Shown piece by piece: positions 1 through 9,572 of a stretch of DNA of 64,000 bases. This DNA is from Glaciecola sp. KUL10. Its GTDB lineage: Bacteria; Pseudomonadota; Gammaproteobacteria; Enterobacterales; Alteromonadaceae. The stretch spans positions 248,001-312,000 of the forward strand of contig NZ_BGNG01000006.1 in the NCBI RefSeq assembly GCF_003203515.1, given 5' to 3'. The position numbers and the translations under genes are program-made. The notes beneath the pieces were generated by a model. That model saw only the letters and a list, made by a program, of their open reading frames with translations. It had not been told where the DNA came from and searched no databases. Each line of letters begins with the position of its first letter. Position 1 is the first letter of the stretch.

Positions 1-3000
1 TACTGCGAAGTCTTGCTTCTCATCAACACTCAGTGGAGCGACTACGTTCAATACAGGCGCGTCTTGTACTCCTTCTACATAGATATCAACACTTGCTGTT
101 ACAACAACCGCTTCGGCTGTATCATCTGCGCTGACCTCATTCAGAGTATAAGTAAAGCTATCCATGCCAAAGTAATCGGCATTAGGTGTATAAGTAACAG
201 TACCATCGTCGTTGACTGCCGCTGAACCGTTCGCCGGCGCATCACCAATCATTAGCGTACTCATATCTAAGTCTGCAACTTCAATACTGACTGGATCAAA
301 CGATCTGAACGTACCAGAGAAAGTTTCCATAGTGAAAGTATTCAATACAGTCGTTTCATCATCATTCGCCAATACGTTGATGTTAACAGAAGTATCTTCG
401 GTTACAGTCGCGCTATCATCCATGAAGTCTCTTGGCGAACCTAGCGACCCTGCATAAGAAATTTCAAGAGAATCACCTGCGCTTGCAGTTAGTAGGAACT
501 CGTTTCCTGCAGTAGGAAGTGCACCAATAACCTCTCCAGGTGTCACAGCTGCAACAGTAATACCCACTCCACCTGTTGAATCTTCCGCGCCCACAACAAC
601 CCCAGGCACTTGAGCTAAATCCGGTGCAGTTGTTGAACCGTAAACCATCGAAATTTTACCAGTTTCGTACTCTAACCATATTTGCATGCTGATATTTGAA
701 CCAGGCATGTTATACATCTCAGCATTGGCCCATTCGATAACAAAATGTCCAGTATTTAGACTTGCAACATAGATATCCCCAGCACCAGAGTCTGAGTCAC
801 TGGTTCCATTTAGGTCTAAGTCTGTCCAATATGGAGCGACAACATTGTTTGGCTCAGCTAAGCTAGGCATTATCTGTGGGAAAGGAGTCGAGACTCCGCC
901 AGAAGACGTACCCAAGCTAATAAAACCATTCGAAGAAACGACAACAGAGCTGTATTCTTGACCCAAATATGAAATCGATTGAGGTAGACTGTAAGTAAGC
1001 GTCGTATCATCACATACTGCTGAACAAACTTCTGGCGCAACGCCAATTGCTGCCATTGGTGTATACGCTGGCAGCCCAAAACCTGTCAACAAATCACCTA
1101 TTGATGTATCAGGCGTAACTTGCATTGAAGCTGTATTTAAAGCCCCTTGCCATTCTAGTGTACGAGAACCAGCATCCCAAGTTACGGGTTCTTGAGAACC
1201 GTTTTTGGTGGCCGATAATGTTGATAGCGTTAGGTTATATTTTTCGTCAACTTGACCTTTGACGCTTATTAACCCCGTAATCGCTTGGTTGCTAGCAATC
1301 ATTTCAGTAACCACTTGCTCACCTGGTGCGGCTGAGCTTGCGCTACTTGAAGCTGACATTAGCGTTGCATTGTCTGAAGAAACCGGATACACAGCAACTG
1401 GCACGTAATAGTCAGTTGTTTCTGCATCATCATCAGCCCAGTTGATCCCGCCTAGCGCCCATTGTCCAGCGCTCGCGCTTGCAACGTCTAAGTGAAGCGT
1501 AATTTCAGCAGAAGCGCCCGCAGGTAAAGTAGCATTGCTTGGTGTTAGCGTTGCATCAATAGCACTATCGCTGAACATCATTGAAGGCGTTACACTGACA
1601 GCGTCGTCGCTTGTATTTGTCACTGTGATTGACAACGTACACTCAAGGTAACAGTTTCCATCCACCATGCTCAAGTCGCTGTATGTTAACTCAGCAGTTG
1701 AAGCGCGTGCTAGGTCTAAACGGCCCGCGCCTACGTCAAACTCATCTGTCGGAGTTAACGCGTCATCTTTTAATAAACCATCTCTTATAGATGAAGTGAC
1801 TAAGGCACTCTTAATCTGCATCGCAGACCATTCAGGCTTCATTTGCTTAAGAATAGCTGCGGCACCGGCAACGTGGGGAGATGCCATTGACGTCCCATTT
1901 TTGAATGAGAAGTTTTCGCCAACATGGTTCGGTGCTTCAGGTGATTCACCTGAGAAGATACGAACACCTGGAGCGGCTATATTTGGTTTCAAGAATGAAG
2001 GATCCCCGTTAGGCCCTCTTGAACTGAAATCAGCCATGATATCAGCCAAACTATCAGATGCTGTTCGAACAACTTCATCACCAATAGTTCCTTCAACGGG
2101 TGTGTCTGAACCAGCAACAAGTTCGGCTAGCGCCGCACCAGGTGTTGCGGGAATCATTACCGAAGGGATACCTTGCTCTGGTGATAAGCCTCCCATTTGG
2201 ATCGGAGCTTCACCGCGGCCTGGTGCGTTGTAAACGATAACACCAACTGCGCCGGCTGCTTCGGCGTTTGTAATTTTATCAACAAAACCACATGCTCCGC
2301 GGCTAATCAATGCGATTGAGCCGTCAAAAGCTGCGTCTGCAAACGCGTTACAACCTTCGAAATTAGCTTCATCTAATGCACCCGCAAAAACGATAGGAGC
2401 TGTTAAAGGTTCAGTGATGGGTACAACACCTGCCAAAATAGCTGGAACGCCGGTAAGGGTGTCTGATCCAGTGACACTTAATTCATTAGCGAAAAGACGA
2501 TTGGTAGTTGTCGCCGCTACTGTAAGTACATCGTCACTACAGCCAGGGCAGCCAATGGTTGTCGGGTTTGGACCATCGTTGCCGGCAGCAAAAACGGTTA
2601 CAACGCCGGCATCCGCCATCGATTTGAATACGGTTTCGTAAGGAGAGCCAACAGGTGAGCCACCGGCGCCACCACCCCATGAGTTGTTTACTACGTCTGC
2701 ACCATCCAGTAAGGATGCTTCTAGCATAGAGAGTAGCATTGAATTAGAACCTGACGAGCTAGCTGGGTCTGCTGGTGTCGCATACAAGCCTTTATAGACC
2801 ATCAAGCGCGCTGCAGGGGCAACACCCGAAATTTCAGCAGTTGCACCACCGCGCTCAGCCATCACGCCATAATTACCAACAGCCGTTCCCGCTACGTGAG
2901 TACCGTGACCATTAAAGCCCAGAGGACTGTCATGCTCTTCTTCAACAATTGCAAAACCATCTGGTACGTCAGCATGTCTTGCAACAATCAATTTGTTATT

Positions 3001-3708
3001 ACAGAAATCAGGCTCAACAGAACAGTAGTCATCTGATGGAAGCGTATCAGCCGCAACAGGATCGAAGTTATCACCTGCAAATAGTGGGTTTTCTGGACGA
3101 ATACCACTATCAATCACGGCTACGCGAATGCCTTCACCAGCTTGCTCTTTGCCACCCACTTTTTCCCAAGTAGAAATTGCATTGATTAAATCAAGACTGG
3201 CGTCCATCTGTGCGTGCTGAACAGTATCTGGATACACATTCTTAACACCGCTCATTGCTAGAAGTGAATCTAAGCTATCGATGCTTACTTCTGCTGCAAA
3301 ACCGTTAAATGTTGCGTAGTAAGAGAAGTCAGCTTTAAATGATTTATCAATGGTTGCCAAGGAGCGTTTAACTTCATTTTGCCGAGTTTCTAGGAATGAC
3401 TTGTATTCTTTTGCGGCAGCCGAATTGAAATTAATCTTTGCGTCGGAGCGTGTGAATTTTTCGCTGGCTGCAGGGTTTACACCACTGAACTGGGCCATTG
3501 GTAAATCATTTAACTCTACGATAACTCTTACGCGGTCGTTGTTGATCGAAATGGCATCTTTGATAATTGCCTTTTTGTCAAATGACGCTTCTACTGCATC
3601 GGTTCGTTCGACAGAGTAACCTTTAATTGGCGCGCTATCTATATAAGCAATAGATGAGGCACTGTATAGGGCTGATGCAACCACCATACTGACTATAGTC
3701 TTTTTCAT
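1..3708 (-). CDS. Secreted multidomain subtilisin-like serine protease (S8), C-terminus beyond window
   Basis: Extracellular S8 protease; 1236 codons are visible and the frame is still open at the left edge. It starts at ATG 3706-3708 with a signal peptide (MKKTIVSMVVASALYSAS). An inhibitor-I9-like propeptide follows (about residues 45-150). The catalytic domain carries Asp200 (VAVIDSGI), His268 (NGHGTHVAGT), the oxyanion Asn in AAGNDGP, and Ser607 (GTSMASPHVAG). A PA domain (about 435-510) sits between His and Ser. Beyond about 640 lie Fn/Ig-like sandwiches, and from about 1090 a cadherin/VCBS-like tandem (DDSATVTEDTSVNINVLAND). This layout is typical of large exported proteases of marine Alteromonadales that degrade protein in the environment. 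The triad and domain order are seen; the substrate is unknown. Confidence 0.93.
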   Translation of the reverse strand, partial: MKKTIVSMVVASALYSASSIAYIDSAPIKGYSVERTDAVEASFDKKAIIKDAISINNDRVRVIVELNDLPMAQFSGVNPAASEKFTRSDAKINFNSAAAKEYKSFLETRQNEVKRSLATIDKSFKADFSYYATFNGFAAEVSIDSLDSLLAMSGVKNVYPDTVQHAQMDASLDLINAISTWEKVGGKEQAGEGIRVAVIDSGIRPENPLFAGDNFDPVAADTLPSDDYCSVEPDFCNNKLIVARHADVPDGFAIVEEEHDSPLGFNGHGTHVAGTAVGNYGVMAERGGATAEISGVAPAARLMVYKGLYATPADPASSSGSNSMLLSMLEASLLDGADVVNNSWGGGAGGSPVGSPYETVFKSMADAGVVTVFAAGNDGPNPTTIGCPGCSDDVLTVAATTTNRLFANELSVTGSDTLTGVPAILAGVVPITEPLTAPIVFAGALDEANFEGCNAFADAAFDGSIALISRGACGFVDKITNAEAAGAVGVIVYNAPGRGEAPIQMGGLSPEQGIPSVMIPATPGAALAELVAGSDTPVEGTIGDEVVRTASDSLADIMADFSSRGPNGDPSFLKPNIAAPGVRIFSGESPEAPNHVGENFSFKNGTSMASPHVAGAAAILKQMKPEWSAMQIKSALVTSSIRDGLLKDDALTPTDEFDVGAGRLDLARASTAELTYSDLSMVDGNCYLECTLSITVTNTSDDAVSVTPSMMFSDSAIDATLTPSNATLPAGASAEITLHLDVASASAGQWALGGINWADDDAETTDYYVPVAVYPVSSDNATLMSASSSASSAAPGEQVVTEMIASNQAITGLISVKGQVDEKYNLTLSTLSATKNGSQEPVTWDAGSRTLEWQGALNTASMQVTPDTSIGDLLTGFGLPAYTPMAAIGVAPEVCSAVCDDTTLTYSLPQSISYLGQEYSSVVVSSNGFISLGTSSGGVSTPFPQIMPSLAEPNNVVAPYWTDLDLNGTSDSDSGAGDIYVASLNTGHFVIEWANAEMYNMPGSNISMQIWLEYETGKISMVYGSTTAPDLAQVPGVVVGAEDSTGGVGITVAAVTPGEVIGALPTAGNEFLLTASAGDSLEISYAGSLGSPRDFMDDSATVTEDTSVNINVLANDDETTVLNTFTMETFSGTFRSFDPVSIEVADLDMSTLMIGDAPANGSAAVNDDGTVTYTPNADYFGMDSFTYTLNEVSADDTAEAVVVTASVDIYVEGVQDAPVLNVVAPLSVDEKQDFAV

Positions 3709-4056
3709 ATATCTTCCCGTTAAAACATCAACAAATCGGTGTTTGTTGTAACTTGTATGTTAAACACGTGTTTATTTTAAAATAGAATGTAATAACATTG
3801 CTTTGCGAAGAAATTTCGGTAATGCAATGTAATTATCTGCTTGAAATGTAAACTGTCGTGTTTGTTGTGGATTTATTATTATTATTATTATTAATTTATG
3901 CGGCGTTTAGTGAGGTTTGCTCATCTATTTGACCGTCTGGAACAGTAGTATCATAAATCTGCAGCTTTTGTAATAGCTTTGGGTCATAAATTTATTATTT
4001 TTTTTGTGTTTGTGGGTTTATTGAGCGTTATCTTTAGTTTACTAATTGACGGGAAT
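3709..4056. other. AT-rich intergenic region upstream of the S8 protease
   Basis: No convincing gene. It holds a perfect 14-bp palindrome, TAAACACGTGTTTA (3761-3774), 53 bp upstream of the protease start; a looser inverted pair ACATTGC/GCAATGT (3795-3801 and 3824-3830); and a short TTA trinucleotide run (about 3874-3893). The rpmE terminator begins at its right edge. Confidence 0.6.
3761..3774. promoter_or_regulatory. Perfect palindrome upstream of S8 protease
   Basis: TAAACACGTGTTTA is self-complementary over all 14 bases, centred on CACGTG, 53 bp before the protease start. Position and symmetry suit a dimeric regulator site. No second copy was noticed in the window, so the operator role is inference. 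Confidence 0.35.
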
Positions 4057-4084
4057 AAAAAAACCCGAACATGCAGCTCGGGTT
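4057..4084 (-). terminator. Rho-independent terminator of rpmE
   Basis: Read on the minus strand, AACCCGA pairs with TCGGGTT around a 9-nt loop (arms 4062-4068 and 4078-4084), followed by a U-run (A-run 4057-4063 on the plus strand). It lies 25 bp beyond the rpmE stop. Confidence 0.85.
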
Positions 4085-4108
4085 TTTGTAATAACGCTTA
4101 GAAAATGT

Positions 4109-4321
4109 TTATTTCTTGCTAAGTGCGCCAAAACGCTTCTTGAAGCGATCAACACGACCACCAGTATCAACGTTACGTTGCTTACCTGTGTAGAAAGGGT
4201 GACATGCTGAACATACGTCCAAGTTGATGTCTTTAGCAAGTGTAGAGCGAATGTTCATAACGTTGCCGCAAGAACATGTAGCTGTGATTTCGTTGTACTG
4301 AGGATGAATACCGTCTTTCAT
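4109..4321 (-). CDS. rpmE: 50S ribosomal protein L31 (zinc-binding type)
   Basis: 70 residues, the usual length. It contains the four-cysteine zinc site of the C+ form (Cys16, Cys18, Cys37, Cys40; TCSCGN and [12 protein letters not shown]) and the typical basic C-terminus ([12 protein letters not shown]). It is monocistronic, with its own terminator and a candidate promoter at 4454-4482, and diverges from priA, a common gammaproteobacterial arrangement. The cysteines mean it is the zinc-dependent rather than the zinc-starvation paralogue. Confidence 0.97.
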   Translation of the reverse strand: MKDGIHPQYNEITATCSCGNVMNIRSTLAKDINLDVCSACHPFYTGKQRNVDTGGRVDRFKKRFGALSKK

Positions 4322-4453
4322 GGGATACCTTAAATTATATAGGCCGTCTCGCTATACAACCCGAAGTTGCACACCAAACGAAATTAATTAAAAATCAACC
4401 GCTCGCGAGGTTTAAACTATACCCTTGAGTAGCTGCGTAAAATTTGGACGCGA

Positions 4454-4482
4454 ACTATACTGGATTGAGGGCTGGCGATCAA
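4454..4482 (-). promoter_or_regulatory. Candidate sigma-70 promoter of rpmE
   Basis: On the minus strand TTGATC (4477-4482) and TATAGT (4454-4459) are separated by exactly 17 bp. This would give an rpmE leader of roughly 125 nt. Supported by sequence match only. Confidence 0.4.
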
Positions 4483-4599
4483 GCAAAGTTTAGTCGATGT
4501 GAAAATCAACGACTAGTAGTGCGCTTGTATTAATAGTATCGTTTGCAGCATCTCAAACCTCACCCATCATTTGGAATTTAATAAGGAGCCGATCAAGTA

Positions 4600-6792
4600 G
4601 TGTCTGTCATCATTCAGGTTGCGCTTCCAGTCCCTTTGTTCCGTTTTTTTGATTACCGCATAGAGTCAATTGGACAAGATGATTTGACTACTCTCTTGGG
4701 TAAAAGAGTCTCAGTTCCTTTTGGCCCAAGGCAAATAGTGGGAATGATTGTAGATGTTCAACAAGACGTCGATTATGACCGAAGTAAGATCAAAGCTATC
4801 ATCGAGCTAATGGATTCAGAAGCCATTTTTGACTCGACCTTTCTGTCACTTGCTAGTTGGTTAAGCGACTTTTACCTCCATCCGCTGGGAGAAGTAATCG
4901 CAACTATGCTACCGGTTCTGTTACGTAAGTCCGCGAAACTCGAATGGCCACACATCGAATATTTGAGTATAGACGAATCAAATTCTCAAGATTTGGATGT
5001 AAAACTAGGGCGCTCAAAATTGCAGTTAGCATTATACAAGCAACTTGGTATAGGTGAGAGAGCCTTAAAAGACATTCGCAAAACACACAGTGCAGCGACA
5101 GTAAAAGCATTAATTGATAAAGGCCTTGTTCAAAAACAAAGTAAGCCAATTCAAGCGCTAGACTGGCAGGCTCAGTTAAGAATAGCTGAAAAGCCCAGAC
5201 CCAATTTAGAGCAATCAATTGCTATTAGCACAATAAATGAAGCCGTGGGCTTTAATACATTTTTGCTCGAGGGCGTGACGGGTAGCGGAAAAACGGAAGT
5301 TTACTTACAAATCATCGAGCCATTGTTATTGGCGGGTAAACAAGTTTTGATCTTGGTACCAGAAATTGGTTTGACGCCACAAACTGTGTCACGTTTCGAA
5401 TCTCGATTTGGTATTTCAGTAGGGGTGCTGCATTCAAATCTAAATAACAAAGAACGTGCCTTGGTATGGAAGCAAGCCAAAGAGGGTGAAATTGGCATCG
5501 TCATTGGCACGCGGTCTTCTGTTTTTACGATTTTGAAAAATCCAGGCATGATTATCGTCGATGAAGAACACGATGAATCATTTAAGCAGCAAGACGGGCT
5601 GCGCTATCATGCTAGAGATGTTGCCGCCTACAGATCTAAACAGTTGGATATTCCTCTGATACTAGGCAGTGCAACGCCATCACTGGAAAGTCTGCACAAT
5701 ACTATCGTTAAAAAATTCAGACATTTACCACTCACGCAAAGAGCTGGCAATGCCACTATGCCAACCCAATTGTTGATGGATATGCGTAATCAAAATCATC
5801 AATTCGGGATTGCTGACTCAATGTTGGAAAAGATCAAGGTGCAACTTGAGCAAGGCAATCAAGTCATGGTGTTTGTCAACCGGCGCGGATATGCGCCGAG
5901 TATTATGTGTCACAGCTGCGGTCATGTAGAATCTTGCGAACCTTGCGCGACCCCTTTTACCGTGCATAAGAGTGCTCGCAATTTACAGTGCCATCGCTGT
6001 GCAGCAACACGCTATATCCCTAATAAATGCAGTCGTTGCGGACATAAGGAGTTGGTCACAGAAGGGATCGGCACTGAGCAAATACAACTGGGCCTTGAGC
6101 AACTATTTCCTGACTATAAATCAATCAGAATTGATAGTGACTCTGTTCGAGGCAAGGGAAAGCTAACAAGATTGCTCACGCAGATTAACAATAACGAGTA
6201 TCAGTTGTTGATTGGCACTCAAATTCTCTCTAAGGGCCATCATTTTCCCAATGTCACCATGGTCTTGATTCTGAATGTGGACGGCGCTTTATTTAGCGCA
6301 GATTTTAGAGCGCCAGAAAAGCTCGCTCAGTTGATTACGCAATTAGCAGGGCGGGCAGGGCGCAGCGATAAACAGGGCGAGATGTGGTTGCAAACGCACA
6401 ATCCACAACATCCTTTACTTCAAGACTTAATAAACAATGGTTATGGCGATTTTGCTCGCTTTGCTTTACTTGAGCGAAAACACGCGCTGTTGCCACCCTA
6501 CGAATACCAAATTGCGCTTCGCGTGGAGTCAACTTACTTACTCCAAGCTGAAAAATTCTTAAAAATGAGCTTGCCGATATTTGAGCAATTCCAAAAGTTA
6601 AGAGCGATTGGGCCGTTTCCCGCATTTATTGAAAAAAAACAGGGCCGTTTTCGGATGCTGTTAATTGTTCAATCAGCTTCGCGTTCTTATCTCAATAAAG
6701 CGATGACACAGGTGGTCAATTTCTTGGACCAACAAGCTGAGTCTAAACGAGTAAAGTGGTATGTCGATGTTAATCCAATAGATTTTAATTAA
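4600..6792 (+). CDS. priA: Primosomal protein N' (replication restart helicase PriA)
   Basis: 730-residue superfamily-2 3'-5' DNA helicase that reloads the replisome at stalled forks. The N-terminal DNA-binding domain (1-200) is followed by Walker A GVTGSGKT (225-232), the DEEH box (321-324) and eight zinc-binding cysteines (437, 440, 446, 449, 464, 467, 477, 480). The C-terminal helicase lobe includes QLAGRAGRSDKQG. The start is GTG at 4600, chosen because AAGGAG lies 10 bp before it. Length and motifs match E. coli PriA; nothing is missing. Confidence 0.97.
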   Translation: MSVIIQVALPVPLFRFFDYRIESIGQDDLTTLLGKRVSVPFGPRQIVGMIVDVQQDVDYDRSKIKAIIELMDSEAIFDSTFLSLASWLSDFYLHPLGEVIATMLPVLLRKSAKLEWPHIEYLSIDESNSQDLDVKLGRSKLQLALYKQLGIGERALKDIRKTHSAATVKALIDKGLVQKQSKPIQALDWQAQLRIAEKPRPNLEQSIAISTINEAVGFNTFLLEGVTGSGKTEVYLQIIEPLLLAGKQVLILVPEIGLTPQTVSRFESRFGISVGVLHSNLNNKERALVWKQAKEGEIGIVIGTRSSVFTILKNPGMIIVDEEHDESFKQQDGLRYHARDVAAYRSKQLDIPLILGSATPSLESLHNTIVKKFRHLPLTQRAGNATMPTQLLMDMRNQNHQFGIADSMLEKIKVQLEQGNQVMVFVNRRGYAPSIMCHSCGHVESCEPCATPFTVHKSARNLQCHRCAATRYIPNKCSRCGHKELVTEGIGTEQIQLGLEQLFPDYKSIRIDSDSVRGKGKLTRLLTQINNNEYQLLIGTQILSKGHHFPNVTMVLILNVDGALFSADFRAPEKLAQLITQLAGRAGRSDKQGEMWLQTHNPQHPLLQDLINNGYGDFARFALLERKHALLPPYEYQIALRVESTYLLQAEKFLKMSLPIFEQFQKLRAIGPFPAFIEKKQGRFRMLLIVQSASRSYLNKAMTQVVNFLDQQAESKRVKWYVDVNPIDFN

Positions 6793-6878
6793 CTGAAATA
6801 AGACTAAACCTTTTTGCTATTACGGTTATAATTACCAACCAATCAAAAAGAAAAATACGCGCTAAGCATTAAACAAAT

Positions 6879-7444
6879 ATGGCTCATAAAGACTACGTGT
6901 CACGAGGACAAAAAAACGTCCAGTGAAGAAAAAAGCAGTGGCTCAGCCGCTGCCTTGGTTTAGGATTTTACTTGCACTTGCGATCATTGGGGCGTTTGCC
7001 TATGGCTTATGGTTTTTAAGTACTTCCAACACGTCAAAGCCTGAGCCGCTTGCTGATAAACCAGAATCTGTTAAAGCTATTAGTCCAAAGACAAATGAAC
7101 TAGAAGACCAAAGCTCGCTGCCAGTGTTAGAAGAAGAGCAATGGGAGTTTATAGAGTCCCTGCCCAACTATTCAGTAGAAGTTGATATAGAAGAGCAGCA
7201 AGTATCTCAGCGGCCCTATTTAATGCAGTGTGGTTCGTTTAGAACCGAAGCTCAAGCCGAAAAACTAAAAGCCGAAATCGCCTTTCAAGGGATGGAAGCG
7301 CAAGTGTTAGAGAGCAAAGGCAAAAACGGTATTTGGTATAGAGTAGTGTTGGGCCCATTTGATCGTAAACGCGAAGCAGAAAAAGGTCGTCACCAGTTGC
7401 GCAGAGCTAATATTAACAACTGTAAAATATGGTTCTGGAATTAA
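6879..7444 (+). CDS. ftsN: Cell division protein FtsN, reading frame broken by an apparent -1 shift at an A-run
   Basis: FtsN activates septal peptidoglycan synthesis. ATG 6879 opens MAHKDYVSRGQKN, the conserved FtsA-binding cytoplasmic tail, but that frame stops at TGA 6924-6926. The rest (RPVKKKAVAQPLPW, a membrane helix, an acidic linker, and a C-terminal SPOR domain ending KIWFWN) is in the -1 frame. A shift within the A7 run at 6910-6916 joins them into a normal protein of about 188 residues. The downstream frame alone could start at GTG 6923, which overlaps the TGA, but it would lack the DYVSRG tail. The break is an indel, an assembly error or frameshifting (see findings). The gene sits between priA and hslV, as in related genera. 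Confidence 0.85.
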
Positions 7445-7523
7445 TGATTTTGGAAGGCATCGTGGCAAGCTCAAGCATATCCATCAAATAGCATCGCTGA
7501 AGTTTGGCTTGAAATAATATTGA

Positions 7524-7551
7524 CTTGAAATAATCAAAAGTTGCCCCATTT
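7524..7551 (+). promoter_or_regulatory. Sigma-32 heat-shock promoter of hslVU
   Basis: CTTGAAA (7524-7530), a 13-bp spacer, then CCCCATTT (7544-7551) is nearly the textbook RpoH consensus. It lies 45 bp before the hslV start. A second CTTGAAA (7508-7514) sits 16 bp upstream of the first. Heat-shock control of hslVU is established in E. coli. Confidence 0.85.
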
Positions 7552-7596
7552 CCTTATCATCTGCGCAACGATCCGCAGGCTTGATTAGGAGAAAAA

Positions 7597-8121
7597 ATGA
7601 CTACCATTGTATCAGTACGTCGAAATAACGAAGTGGTTGTCGCGGGTGATGGCCAAGTTTCATTTGGCAATACCGTCATGAAAGGCAACGCGAGAAAAGT
7701 CCGTCGCCTTTACCACGACAAAGTACTCGCAGGGTTTGCCGGTGGCACCGCCGATGCCTTTACCTTGTTCGAGCGTTTTGAGTCAAAGCTTGAAATGCAC
7801 CAAGGCCACTTACTTAAATCAGCAGTCGAACTTGCAAAAGACTGGCGTACCGATCGCATGCTTCGCAAACTTGAAGCGATGCTGATTGTTGCTGATCATA
7901 CTGCGTCGTTGATCATTACCGGCACTGGTGATGTGGTACAAACTGAAAACGACTTACTTGCGATAGGTTCAGGCGGAAACTTTGCACAAGCTGCAGCCAC
8001 TGCACTGTTAGATAACACTGAATTAAGCGCACAAGATATCGCCACCAAAAGCTTATCCATAGCAGGTGATATCTGTATTTACAGTAATCAAAACCAAACG
8101 GTTGAAACCATTACTTATTAA
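7597..8121 (+). CDS. hslV: ATP-dependent protease proteolytic subunit HslV
   Basis: 174 residues; the peptidase ring of the HslUV (ClpYQ) cytoplasmic protease. The mature N-terminal threonine nucleophile follows Met1 ([10 protein letters not shown]). The family blocks [33 protein letters not shown] and [13 protein letters not shown] are intact. The ribosome-binding site TTAGGAG precedes ATG 7597. It is followed after 46 bp by hslU, and an RpoH-type promoter lies just upstream. Confidence 0.98.
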   Translation: MTTIVSVRRNNEVVVAGDGQVSFGNTVMKGNARKVRRLYHDKVLAGFAGGTADAFTLFERFESKLEMHQGHLLKSAVELAKDWRTDRMLRKLEAMLIVADHTASLIITGTGDVVQTENDLLAIGSGGNFAQAAATALLDNTELSAQDIATKSLSIAGDICIYSNQNQTVETITY

Positions 8122-8167
8122 CAAATTCAACGTTGTAGCCTGAACCGTTGCAGCGATAGGAAGCACT

Positions 8168-9496
8168 ATGTCTGAAATGACCCCAAGAGAAATCGTGCAT
8201 GCTTTGGACAAACATATAATTGGTCAAAGTGATGCAAAAAAAGCCGTCTCAATTGCTTTAAGAAATCGATGGAGACGCATGCAACTTGAGCCTGAACTAA
8301 GGCAGGAAGTGACACCCAAAAACATCCTGATGATTGGACCAACAGGCGTGGGTAAGACAGAGATTGCACGACGTTTAGCAAAACTCGCTAATGCTCCGTT
8401 CATAAAGGTTGAGGCCACAAAATTCACTGAGGTCGGTTATGTGGGCAAAGAGGTCGAAACGATCATCAGAGACTTAGCCGATATCGCGGTTAAAATGACT
8501 AAAGAGCAAGCCGCAAAAAAAGTGAAATATCGTGCCGAAGAAGCGGCCGAAGAGCGGATTTTAGATATTTTGTTACCGCCGCCTAAAAACTCTTTTGGCG
8601 AAACAGAAGAAGTCAAAGATAAAGGCACTCGCCAAGTTTTCCGCAAGAAGTTGCGCGAAGGTCAGTTAGACGACAAAGAAATTGAAATCGAAGTGGCGCT
8701 TCCACAAATGGGTGTTGAAATCATGGCTCCTCCTGGCATGGAAGACATGACTAACCAGCTTCAAGGCATGTTTCAAAACCTAGGTGTCGACAAGAGCAAA
8801 AAGAAAAAGCTTAAAATCAAAGATGCCTTTAAAGTCCTCGTTGAAGAAGAGTCTGCAAAACTCGTTAATCAAGAAGACCTTAAAGAACAAGCCATTGAGT
8901 CCTTAGAGCAAAACGGCATCGTGTTTATTGATGAAATAGACAAAATCTGTAAGCGCGAAGGAACGGGATCTGCCGATGTCTCTAGAGAGGGCGTTCAACG
9001 AGATTTACTGCCATTAGTTGAAGGTTCTACGGTATCAACTAAACATGGCATGGTTAAAACAGACCACATTTTGTTTATCACCTCAGGTGCATTTCAGATG
9101 AGTAAGCCATCTGATCTCATTCCAGAGCTTCAAGGTCGCTTGCCGATCCGCGTTGAGCTATCCGCGCTTAGAGTGGAAGATTTTGTTCGGATACTGACCG
9201 AGCCAAACGCATCGCTGACTCAACAATATACTGCGTTGATGAAAACTGAAGGCGTTGATATTAGTTTTGACGAATCGGGCATTAACCGCATTGCAGAAGT
9301 ATCTTGGCAGGTGAATGAAAAGACCGAAAACATCGGTGCAAGACGTTTGTATACGGTAATGGAACGATTGATGGAAGATGTGTCTTTTGAAGCTTCGGAT
9401 CGCGCGGGCGACAGTATCAAAATTGATGCAGCTTATGTCGATGCGCACCTTGAGGCATTAGCTGATAACGAAGACTTGAGTCGCTTTATTCTATAA
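8168..9496 (+). CDS. hslU: ATP-dependent protease ATPase subunit HslU
   Basis: 442-residue AAA+ unfoldase that feeds substrates to HslV. It contains Walker A GPTGVGKT (57-64), the pore-loop region near GYVGKEVET, an I-domain (about 110-240), Walker B with FIDEIDKI, the arginine-rich sensor segment [18 protein letters not shown], and the C-terminal tail DLSRFIL that docks into HslV. It is in an operon with hslV, and a hairpin terminator follows at 9543. Confidence 0.98.
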   Translation: MSEMTPREIVHALDKHIIGQSDAKKAVSIALRNRWRRMQLEPELRQEVTPKNILMIGPTGVGKTEIARRLAKLANAPFIKVEATKFTEVGYVGKEVETIIRDLADIAVKMTKEQAAKKVKYRAEEAAEERILDILLPPPKNSFGETEEVKDKGTRQVFRKKLREGQLDDKEIEIEVALPQMGVEIMAPPGMEDMTNQLQGMFQNLGVDKSKKKKLKIKDAFKVLVEEESAKLVNQEDLKEQAIESLEQNGIVFIDEIDKICKREGTGSADVSREGVQRDLLPLVEGSTVSTKHGMVKTDHILFITSGAFQMSKPSDLIPELQGRLPIRVELSALRVEDFVRILTEPNASLTQQYTALMKTEGVDISFDESGINRIAEVSWQVNEKTENIGARRLYTVMERLMEDVSFEASDRAGDSIKIDAAYVDAHLEALADNEDLSRFIL

Positions 9497-9542
9497 AACC
9501 AAATAACAAAAGTAAGTATTTACTTAACATGAAGTTAGACAC

Positions 9543-9572
9543 AAAAAGCTACGACATTGCGCGTAGCTTTTT
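9543..9572. terminator. Bidirectional terminator between hslU and the ATP-grasp gene
   Basis: AAAAAGCTACG (9543-9553) pairs perfectly with CGTAGCTTTTT (9562-9572), with T-runs on both sides. The stop codon of the converging ATP-grasp gene lies inside the left arm, so one hairpin can serve both convergent genes. Confidence 0.85.

Noticed and set aside
3874-3893. TTA trinucleotide run in the intergenic region
   Set aside because: Only about seven units in very AT-rich DNA; not evidence of a functional repeat or phase-variable gene.
6811-6832. TATAAT (6827-6832) as an ftsN promoter
   Set aside because: No acceptable -35 hexamer at 16-18 bp; may still be real but not callable.
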